A stretch of 64,000 nucleotides of DNA from assembly GCF_000478275.1 (NCBI RefSeq), contig NZ_ASJB01000083.1, positions 620,001 through 684,000 on the forward strand, read 5' to 3'. A model generated the notes under the pieces. The model was given only the letters and a program-made list of their open reading frames with translations. It did no database searches and was not told where the DNA came from. The DNA comes from Amycolatopsis orientalis DSM 40040 = KCTC 9412 (lineage in GTDB: Bacteria; Actinomycetota; Actinomycetes; Mycobacteriales; Pseudonocardiaceae). Both the position numbers and the translations under genes were made by a program. Below, in pieces: positions 23,734-30,782 of the stretch; within the stretch, counting starts at the first letter, position 1, and every line of letters starts with the position of its first letter.

Positions 23734-24942
23734 TCAGCCTTGGCGCAGTGTGGTGACCATGGCTTCGACGGCGATTCGCGGCTTCACGTTCAGGTCGATG
23801 GCGTCGCGGCATTCCAGGACGGCTTCGAGCCGGCGCAGGATCGAGTCCGGCGCCCAGGCGGAGGCGGCCTGGGCGATTTCCGCGGCGTGGTCGGGGTGGT
23901 TCAGCGTCGCCTTCGCGCCGCTCGCGGTCACGAGCACGTCCCGGTAGAACGCGGCGAGGTCCACCAGCGCGAGGTCGAGAGTGTCCCGCTGCGTCCGGGT
24001 CGCCCGTGACTTCTGGCGCTTCTCGAGTTGCTTCACCGCGGCTTCGGCGGCCCGTTTCGCTCCGGCGACGCCCTTTCCGATGCCGTCACCACCCATCGCG
24101 GTGCGGAGTTCGGAACGCTCGGCCTCGTCGCGGACCTTGCTCTCCTCGCCCGCGTCGGCCTCGGCCGCGCTGATCAGCTGATCGGCGCAGGTGAACACAT
24201 CGGACGGACGGCGCAGGCCGAGCGGGATCCGCAGCACCGTCGTCCGCCGCTGCCGGGCCGCCTCGTCGGTGGCGAGCCGCCGCGCGCGGCCGACGTGTCC
24301 ACTCGAGACGGACGCGGCCCACCGCGCGCGCTCGGGGTCGACACCGTCGCGTTCCACCAGCACCTGCGCGATCGCTTCGGGCGGCGGCGTCCGCAGGGTG
24401 ACCAGACGGCACCGCGAGCGGATCGTCACCGAGACGTCGTCCGGGTGATCGGACGGCGCGCACAGCAGGAACACCGTGCGGTCCGGCGGCTCCTCGACGG
24501 CCTTCAGCAACGCGTTCGACGCGCCTTCGGTCAGCCTGTCGGCGTCCTCGATGATCACCACCTGCCACTTCCCGTTGGTCGGGCGGCGGGCGGCGGCCTG
24601 GACGAGCGAACGCATTTCGGCGACCGAGATCGAGAGACCCTCAGGCACGACGAGCTTGACGTCGGCGTGGGTACCGGCGAGCACGGTGCGGCAGCCGGGG
24701 CATTCCCCGCAACCGGTGCCGGTGCTGCACTGCAACGCCGCCGCGAACACCCTCGCGGCGGTCGAACGCCCCGATCCGGGCGGGCCGGTGACCAGCCACG
24801 CGTGGGTCATCGCACCGGGCGCGACGGGCTGGTTCTCGATGATCCGCGTGGCCGCCGCCGACGCCGAGGAAAGCGTGCGCGCGGCGGGCTCCTGGCCGAC
24901 GAGCTGCTTCCAGACACCGATCAGCACAGGGGCTTCCGTCAT
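23734..24942 (-). CDS. holB: DNA polymerase III subunit delta-prime
   Basis: 402 residues. Part of the clamp loader that opens the beta ring on primed DNA. An AAA+ Walker A-like GPPGSGRSTAA is near 52-61 (Arg replaces the catalytic Lys, usual for non-hydrolysing delta-prime), and a zinc module CGECPGC sits near 78-84. The DEAD-box equivalent is VVIIEDADRL, followed by SNALLKAVEEPP and SRC sensor regions. Basic Lys/Arg-rich residues near 300 precede the C-terminal collar domain. ATG 24942 follows GAGGTGAG and overlaps the stop of the MFS-kinase gene (ATGA). Confidence 0.9.
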   Translation of the reverse strand: MTEAPVLIGVWKQLVGQEPAARTLSSASAAATRIIENQPVAPGAMTHAWLVTGPPGSGRSTAARVFAAALQCSTGTGCGECPGCRTVLAGTHADVKLVVPEGLSISVAEMRSLVQAAARRPTNGKWQVVIIEDADRLTEGASNALLKAVEEPPDRTVFLLCAPSDHPDDVSVTIRSRCRLVTLRTPPPEAIAQVLVERDGVDPERARWAASVSSGHVGRARRLATDEAARQRRTTVLRIPLGLRRPSDVFTCADQLISAAEADAGEESKVRDEAERSELRTAMGGDGIGKGVAGAKRAAEAAVKQLEKRQKSRATRTQRDTLDLALVDLAAFYRDVLVTASGAKATLNHPDHAAEIAQAASAWAPDSILRRLEAVLECRDAIDLNVKPRIAVEAMVTTLRQG

Positions 24943-26993
24943 CTCACCTCGACCTTTTCCTCCGCCGGGGCGAGCCCGGCGAGCCTGCCGACGAGCACCG
25001 CGCGGATCGCGGTCCGGATCCGGTCGCTCACCTCGTCCTCGGTGCCGTCCGCGTCCACCACGACATACCGGTCCGGATCGGCGGCGGCCATCTCCGTGAG
25101 CAGATGCTGCACCCGCCACTGCGCGTCCAGCGACTCCGACTTCACCATCACCGTGCCGGGATCGGCGTCGAGCAGGACGGTGATGTCGGGCCGCAGCCTG
25201 CCGGTCGCCCAGTCGGCGAGCCCTTCGAGTTCCTGGCTGTCCAGTCCGGCGACCGCGGACAGATGCGCCAGCGGCGAATCCACGAACCGTTCCATCACCA
25301 CGACCGAACCGGCGTCGAGCGCCGGCTGGATGTCCCGTTCGACGATGTCGGCGCGGACCGCGGCGGCGGCGAGCGCCTGCGCCCGCGCGCCGGACAGCGA
25401 AGCACCGGAGAGGAGCTTCGCAAGCCGCTGGTCGTCCAGAGCCGGGTCGGCCGCCAGGACGACGGGACGCGTACCCGCGCGCAGCCATTCGGCGAGCCGT
25501 GCGGCCTGGGTCTCGGTGTTGACCGCCCGCGTGCCTTCGAGCGCGATCAGCAGCCCGTTGACGCGACGCGGGCTCCGGCGAAGCGCGTTGCGGAGATCGG
25601 CGAGGATCGGCTCGGCGCGCCTGTCGTCCATCTGCCGGTAGGCGAAGATCCCGGCGAGCAGCGCGAGGACACCGCCGCCGATCATCACCGGCCGCGTGCC
25701 GTCGATCGTGATCTGGCCGCCCCAGACGTCGATCTTGCGCGACTGCACCAGGCTGATCAGCACCGGCACCAGCACGGTCGAGCCGAACAGCACGATCTTC
25801 ATCAGCGACTGGTAGATCGCGTTGATCCGGCCGCGGATGGAGTCCTCGATCCGCGAGCCGATGATCGTGACACCGGTCAGGAACGCCGTCCCGGCCCAGA
25901 CCCCGACGGCCGCGACGGCGACCAGCGAAACGGCGAGGTGCGGCGACAGCGCGACGACGATGAGACAGAGACCAGCGGCGACGATCGAAATGCCGAACAG
26001 CCGATCGTGCGCGAGACGGCGGGCGAGCTTCGGCGCCACGGCCATCCCGGTGGCGAGTCCGAGGAAGACGGCGAGCACGAGGAGGTTGAACGCCGCGTCA
26101 CCGGCGAGCAGGCTGGACGAGTACGGCTTGGCCGAACCGATCACCGCGCCACCGGCGGCGAAAGCACCGAAAGCACCGATCATCAGCCCGCGTACCAGCG
26201 GCGTCGTCCGCACGAAACGGGCGCCGTCGGAGATCATCTGGCGGAAGCCGAACTTCTCCTCGTCGGCGGCCTTGACCTTGGGTTTCTCGACCGCGTGGAC
26301 GTTGCGCAGCGAAAGTTCGGGGATCCGGGTGGCGATCACGATGGCGCTGGCCAGGTACAGCATGCCGGTGATGACGACGGCCACCTTCGCGATGCCGAGC
26401 TGGGCGTCACCGTCGAAGAAGTGGAACGTGGTGTTACTACCGGTGAGCACGGCGTTCGCCCCGGCCGCGGTGATCACCGCGAGGCCGTAGGTCATCACCA
26501 TGCCGAGCTGGTTGGCCGTCTCGACCTGGTCCGGGCGGCGCAGCAGGTTCGGCACCGCCGCGTCCTTCGACGGGATCCACATCATCGAGCAGCAGCCGAC
26601 CAGGAAGTTGCCGACGAACACCCACCACGGCGTGCCGACGAACGCGATCGACAGCAGGAACCCGCACCGGCCGAGGTCGCAGAGCACCATCACCTTGCGG
26701 CGGTCGAACCGGTCGGCCAGCAGCCCGCCCAGCGGGGCGAACAGCAGGCCGGGCAGCAGCGACGTCAGCACGACCCCGACGAACGCGAAGTTCTGCGCGG
26801 CGTAGTTGTCGGTCAGCTTGGTGACCAGACCGGTCAGTGTCAGCAGGTTCAGCCAGTCCGCGACGCTGCACAGATAGGTGACACCCCAGAGCCGGCGGAA
26901 CGGCTTGATCGCCAGCACCCGCCGCACGCGGTGGATGGTGGACGTGTCACGGCCCGTCGAACCACCCGTGCCCGCTTCGGGCACCGATTGCAC
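24939..26993 (-). CDS. MFS transporter fused to a degenerate thymidylate kinase domain
   Basis: 684 residues. Residues about 30-455 form a 12-span major facilitator (GGLLADRFDRRKVM is the loop 2-3 signature). From about 478 a thymidylate-kinase-like domain follows. Its P-loop, normally E-G-x-D-G-x-G-K-[ST]-T, reads EGTRAVNTETQ with no Lys. The DRY/DRF motif is ERF (MERFVDSPLAH), and the Arg-rich LID is reduced to VKSESLDAQWR. Such fusions are known in actinomycetes, but this domain looks unable to bind ATP normally. The substrate is unknown. A TATCAG box 7 nt before GTG 26993 suggests a leaderless mRNA. Coupled to holB. Confidence 0.82.
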   Translation of the reverse strand: MQSVPEAGTGGSTGRDTSTIHRVRRVLAIKPFRRLWGVTYLCSVADWLNLLTLTGLVTKLTDNYAAQNFAFVGVVLTSLLPGLLFAPLGGLLADRFDRRKVMVLCDLGRCGFLLSIAFVGTPWWVFVGNFLVGCCSMMWIPSKDAAVPNLLRRPDQVETANQLGMVMTYGLAVITAAGANAVLTGSNTTFHFFDGDAQLGIAKVAVVITGMLYLASAIVIATRIPELSLRNVHAVEKPKVKAADEEKFGFRQMISDGARFVRTTPLVRGLMIGAFGAFAAGGAVIGSAKPYSSSLLAGDAAFNLLVLAVFLGLATGMAVAPKLARRLAHDRLFGISIVAAGLCLIVVALSPHLAVSLVAVAAVGVWAGTAFLTGVTIIGSRIEDSIRGRINAIYQSLMKIVLFGSTVLVPVLISLVQSRKIDVWGGQITIDGTRPVMIGGGVLALLAGIFAYRQMDDRRAEPILADLRNALRRSPRRVNGLLIALEGTRAVNTETQAARLAEWLRAGTRPVVLAADPALDDQRLAKLLSGASLSGARAQALAAAAVRADIVERDIQPALDAGSVVVMERFVDSPLAHLSAVAGLDSQELEGLADWATGRLRPDITVLLDADPGTVMVKSESLDAQWRVQHLLTEMAAADPDRYVVVDADGTEDEVSDRIRTAIRAVLVGRLAGLAPAEEKVEVR

Positions 26994-27111
26994 GCCCTCG
27001 CTGATACGCCCACCCCACTAGTCACGCGGCGCCGGGCGCGACCCGCGTGTACGCCGAGTCCCCCGACCGTAGGGCCAGGGTAGCCCGATGGGTGACGTCG
27101 GCACGGACGGG

Positions 27112-27137
27112 CCCGTCCGGCGCTACCGCCGGACGGG
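27112..27137 (-). terminator. hairpin ending the EspG-like/membrane protein operon
   Basis: An 11-bp perfect stem (27112-27122 with 27127-27137), loop CTAC, directly adjacent to the stop codon at 27138. No T-run follows. It belongs to neither repeat family. Confidence 0.6.
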
Positions 27138-27752
27138 TTACCCGAAGATGCCCGCGATGCTGTTGAAGAGGCTGGCCAGCAGCTGGATGGCGAGGACCGC
27201 GAAGACGATCATGAGGGCGATCGCGATCATCACACCGGTGGTGTTGGACGACGGCTTGGCGAGCCGCGGAAGCTGCATCGAACGCTTGGCCCGCCGTACT
27301 TCGACCTCGGCCTCTTCGTCGACGTCGACCGGCTCTTCCTGCCTCGCGCGGCGAGGCTGGCGAAGCAGCTGTGGGGGCCTCGACGGCCAGGTGCGTTGCT
27401 GCGGAAGGATCCCGATCGGCGTAGCGCCCTGCTCACCGACCGTGCTGATGATCCCGGCGGACGGAAGAAGGGCGGACTGCCCCGTGTCCGGCGTCCGGGC
27501 GGGCTGCTCTTCCGCCAGCATCGCCGCGTCGACCATCCGGCTCACGACTTCGGGGTCGTGCTGCACCGGCCCGGGGATCGGCAGGTGATTTTCTTCTGCC
27601 ACCGACGAAGCGTCCGGCTGCGCGGCCGTACTGGTCGTGACCAGCCCGGATACCGGGTCGGCGAACGTGTCGCCCGGAGGATCTGCCTGAGTGCCATCGC
27701 CTTTCACGAAGTCGGGGGCATCGAAGAAGGGTGTATCGCCCTTCCCGCTCAT
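27138..27752 (-). CDS. C-tail-anchored membrane protein of unknown function
   Basis: 204 residues. A long hydrophilic, Pro/Glu-rich cytoplasmic part is followed by a basic patch (VRRAKRSMQL) and one membrane span near the end (about 178-198, MIAIALMIVFAVLAIQLL). There is no signal peptide or known domain. ATG 27752 has GAGGTGG upstream. It lies 13 bp behind the polytopic membrane protein gene and is the last gene of the four-gene module with two EspG-like genes, so it may recruit a soluble partner to the membrane. The function is unassigned. Confidence 0.75.
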   Translation of the reverse strand: MSGKGDTPFFDAPDFVKGDGTQADPPGDTFADPVSGLVTTSTAAQPDASSVAEENHLPIPGPVQHDPEVVSRMVDAAMLAEEQPARTPDTGQSALLPSAGIISTVGEQGATPIGILPQQRTWPSRPPQLLRQPRRARQEEPVDVDEEAEVEVRRAKRSMQLPRLAKPSSNTTGVMIAIALMIVFAVLAIQLLASLFNSIAGIFG

Positions 27753-27765
27753 GGTGACCACCTCA

Positions 27766-28989
27766 CTACGGAATGTCCTCTGCTTCCAGGGTAACCACCT
27801 CGGCCCGGCGCACATCCGCCCAATGGGCCAGATAAATGTCACGCGCGGCAAGGCTGATCTTCACATCCTCCAGCAAAGGTTCGAAGAAAGAACGCCGGTA
27901 CCGGGCGTCCGTCGCCGTCGATGCGGCGAAGTACAGACCGGAGAAGACCGCGAGGAAAACGGAGACGTTGATGAGCGCGGAACTCACCGGAAGGGGGACA
28001 CCCAGCAGGGTTCCGGGCGCCGATTCACGGCCGGCGAACACCGTCACCACCTCCGGCCGGAGGATCAGCACGCCGAACACGACGAAGAAGGCGAACACCA
28101 GCACCCCGAACGCCACGATCTGCACCGCCTGGGCGAGGAACAGCACCAGGGCGATGTTGAACCGCTCCACCCTCGACAGGGCGCGCCGCGCCGGCAGCGG
28201 GGTGTCGTCGTCGGCGAAGGGCGTACCGCGCAGGACGGATGCCCCGGGCTCCACGGTCCAGGACTTCAGCTCCTTGATCTCGTCGGACAGCATCGACGCC
28301 AGGAACACCGCGCCGATCAGGACGAGGAAGCCGACCACCAGCCACAACCGTCCCGGGCTCAGCCGTTCCACGGCCTGCCACAGCTCGGCGGTGAAGAAGC
28401 TGAACATCACCACCAGCAGGAGCAGCGGAAGCGCCCGCGACGCCAGCGTGCCGATGGCCCTGACCTGGGCGACCGCGCTGCGCGCCGCCCAGGTCAGGAT
28501 CGAACCGACACCGATCCGCACCAGCAGCATCAGCACCGCCAGCGCGGCGACGTTGGTGAGCACGGCGACCCACAACGGGTCTTCCCACGACACCAGCCCG
28601 GTGAGGCGTTCACCGAGCGGCAGCACCAGCACCCAGAACCCGACCGTCGCCACCATGACGGCCAGCCGGACTCGGGCGCGACTCAGCACCCGGAGCAGCT
28701 TCGCCATCAGGCGGCCGGCGACCACCGGCACCACGACCACGGCGAACGTCAGCGCCAGCACGCCGAGGACGTAGGCGAGGCCGTTGCCGCGCATCCGGGC
28801 TTCGAGTACGTCCGGTGGGACGTCGAGCAGCTTCAGCAGCCCCGCGAGCAACAGGTCGAGCAGGCACAGGAACACCAGTCCGGGCGTCGAGCGACGCACC
28901 ATGCCCGCCCCTCGCCTTCGCCGGTGGATGACCATCGGCAGCCCTCGACGCCGGAACCACGCGTCGGCCGCCGGCCGGTCCAGATCCAT
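27766..28989 (-). CDS. polytopic membrane protein of unknown function
   Basis: 407 residues. After a basic N-terminus (HRRRRGAG) there are about eight hydrophobic spans: roughly 30-52, 72-95, 108-125, 138-160, 180-200, 215-235, 280-310 and 330-355, then a soluble C-terminal tail of about 50 residues. No transporter, pilus or secretion family motif is recognised. ATG 28989 is chosen because GGGAGGG lies 5 nt upstream; the open frame runs to 29097 but would overlap the preceding gene. Co-transcribed with two EspG-like genes, it could be the membrane component of an undescribed export or surface system. Confidence 0.75.
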   Translation of the reverse strand: MDLDRPAADAWFRRRGLPMVIHRRRRGAGMVRRSTPGLVFLCLLDLLLAGLLKLLDVPPDVLEARMRGNGLAYVLGVLALTFAVVVVPVVAGRLMAKLLRVLSRARVRLAVMVATVGFWVLVLPLGERLTGLVSWEDPLWVAVLTNVAALAVLMLLVRIGVGSILTWAARSAVAQVRAIGTLASRALPLLLLVVMFSFFTAELWQAVERLSPGRLWLVVGFLVLIGAVFLASMLSDEIKELKSWTVEPGASVLRGTPFADDDTPLPARRALSRVERFNIALVLFLAQAVQIVAFGVLVFAFFVVFGVLILRPEVVTVFAGRESAPGTLLGVPLPVSSALINVSVFLAVFSGLYFAASTATDARYRRSFFEPLLEDVKISLAARDIYLAHWADVRRAEVVTLEAEDIP

Positions 28990-29018
28990 CGCCGCCCTCC
29001 CTCGTTCACAAGAGGCGG

Positions 29019-29792
29019 CTACGTCCGGCTCAAGTCCACCGCCTCGTGCAGCCAGCCCGCCAATGCCCGGCGGTCCATTCCACCGAACATCAGCCACCCT
29101 TCGGAAGGGGCGGCGTACAGAACGAACCTCCCTGAATCGTTGTCGACGATGACGAAGCCGTAGTCCGGATACTCGGCGTTCAGCCCGCCGAAGGCCACGA
29201 GGTCGAGGATCGCCGTCCCGGTCCGCGGACGGCTGAGCGTCTCGCCGACCAGGCCGACCTCTTCCTCCTGACCGAGCAACGGCACGCCGTGTTCGTCGAT
29301 GCGGATGCGCATCGGGGCGCTTTCACCGGCGGGAACGTGCGGGAGCCCGCCGAAGACGCGGGCGCCCAGCTCACCGAAATCGCTCAGGCTGAAGGTGGTC
29401 CGCCGCCCCGACCGCATCCGCCAGACGACCGCCTGCTGCCCGTCGCCGTAGCAATCGACCCGCACCGAGCGGGGAGCGGACGCGAAGACGCCGGTGAGGA
29501 CGCCGCGCACCGAACCCCGCAGCATCACGCCGTGCATCCGGACCGCGGCGGGATGGATCTCGCCGTTCTCCATCAGCCCGGCCTCTTCGAGCATCGCCGC
29601 CTTGGCCGCGTACCGCTCGGCCTGCGTGACGAGATCCGCCGGCTCGTCGTAGGACGGGCACAGACGGCGTATCTCGTCGTCGGTGATCTCCGGGTCGTAG
29701 CCCAGGTACACGCTCCGGCGTTCCGGCACGGCGCGCAGCACCGGCTCGGCGGCGCGCTTCATCAGTTCCCGCACCGTGGTCGGTTCACGCAT
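29019..29792 (-). CDS. EspG-like protein (second of tandem pair)
   Basis: 257 residues, near EspG length, no signal peptide. It shares order and motifs with the protein encoded upstream (29785-30576): R-G-(S/F)-V/I-R-G-V-(L/V)-TGVF, a GLPxxPxG loop, S-R-P-R-(T/H)-G-T-x-(I/L)-(L)-DL-x, and AEYPxx(G/A)F-x-(I/L)-V-DND-x-GR. The layout of helices then beta sheet resembles EspG chaperones, but overall identity to the espG at 531 is low by eye. The start ATGCGTGA overlaps the upstream stop by 8 nt, so the pair is translated together. The chaperone role is inferred. Confidence 0.6.
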   Translation of the reverse strand: MREPTTVRELMKRAAEPVLRAVPERRSVYLGYDPEITDDEIRRLCPSYDEPADLVTQAERYAAKAAMLEEAGLMENGEIHPAAVRMHGVMLRGSVRGVLTGVFASAPRSVRVDCYGDGQQAVVWRMRSGRRTTFSLSDFGELGARVFGGLPHVPAGESAPMRIRIDEHGVPLLGQEEEVGLVGETLSRPRTGTAILDLVAFGGLNAEYPDYGFVIVDNDSGRFVLYAAPSEGWLMFGGMDRRALAGWLHEAVDLSRT

Positions 29793-30576
29793 GGTTCTGC
29801 ACCGCCTTCACGATCCACTGTTCGGCCGTCGACCGGGTGGCCGGTCCCCAGGTGAGCGTCCAGCGGCCGGCGCTGTTCATCGCCGCGCTGAACTGGTAGC
29901 GGCCGAGGTCGTTGTCCACCAGGCCGAACGCGCCGTGCGGATACTCGGCGAGGATGGCGTTCCGCACCGCGAGATCGACCAGGACCGTGCCGTGACGCGG
30001 CCGCGAAGCACCCTCGCGGATCACCTCGACGGCCTCCCGGGCCCGCGTGGGGATCAAGCCGCCCGCGTCCGTCTCGATGCGCATTGTCTCGCCGGCGCCC
30101 GGCGGGTGATCGGGCAGCCCGTCGAACACCCATCCCGGAAGCGCGCTGAGGAAACCGGACCGCAGGCGCGCTCGCCTGCCGAGCTTGTTCAGCACCGTGG
30201 TGTAGTCCTCGTCGCCGAAGAACCGGACCTCCCACGGCTCCGCGCGCGACGGGAAGACGCCGGTCACCACGCCGCGGATGAACCCTCCGCGCAGCGCGCG
30301 ATACAGGCCGACGGCCTCGGGCGTGACCTCACCGCCCGGGGCGAGCCCGATCGCCGTCATCCCGCTGACGAACCGGGTGTACTGCTCCACCTCCTCGGCA
30401 AGGGTGAGCCCTGGGGTCGGCTCCTCGTCGGCCAGCACCGGCGGCACGGAGAGCTCCGGATCGTAGAACTCCATCACCGAGGGACGCTCCGGAACCTCGG
30501 CGGCCAGCGGGGCGATGACCTCGTCGATGACGTCGAAGACAGCGGTCGTTGAAGTGCTCACCTGACCATTGAACAC
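29785..30576 (-). CDS. EspG-like protein (first of tandem pair)
   Basis: 263 residues; paralogue of the next gene with the shared RGVVTGVF, GLPDHPPG, SRPRHGTVLVDLA and LVDNDLGRYQF blocks. The first ~80 residues differ more than the rest, which in EspG is where client contacts lie. GTG 30576 is used; GTG 30561, with a TTCAAT box 6 nt upstream, is an alternative leaderless start. It is first in the minus-strand four-gene module ending at 27138; the gap to topA holds palindrome copy 6. No PE/PPE-like client gene is adjacent, which is odd for EspG. Confidence 0.58.
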   Translation of the reverse strand: MFNGQVSTSTTAVFDVIDEVIAPLAAEVPERPSVMEFYDPELSVPPVLADEEPTPGLTLAEEVEQYTRFVSGMTAIGLAPGGEVTPEAVGLYRALRGGFIRGVVTGVFPSRAEPWEVRFFGDEDYTTVLNKLGRRARLRSGFLSALPGWVFDGLPDHPPGAGETMRIETDAGGLIPTRAREAVEVIREGASRPRHGTVLVDLAVRNAILAEYPHGAFGLVDNDLGRYQFSAAMNSAGRWTLTWGPATRSTAEQWIVKAVQNHA

Positions 30577-30704
30577 CCTGGTACCGACAATTTTTAGAAC
30601 TTTTGTTCGAACGGGTGAGGCCGGTCGGCGAGCGGTCGGTGAGCGGTAGCGGGGGACCTTTGGTGTCGCCTCCGGTGGGCCGCTCTCGGCACCCGCCGCC
30701 GGAT

Positions 30705-30757
30705 GTCATAAGGGGTCCCCATGGGACGAATTTCGTCCTATGGGGACCCCTTATGAC
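30705..30757. terminator. 26-bp hairpin behind topA (palindrome family copy 6)
   Basis: 26-nt arms (30705-30730 and 30732-30757) with one mismatch and a one-base centre; inner GACGAATTTCGTC closes the hairpin. Core is AAGGGGTCCCCAT. It starts 26 bp after the topA stop. Confidence 0.8.
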
Positions 30758-30782
30758 ACTCGGGCTGGGCCGGCGACAGAAG

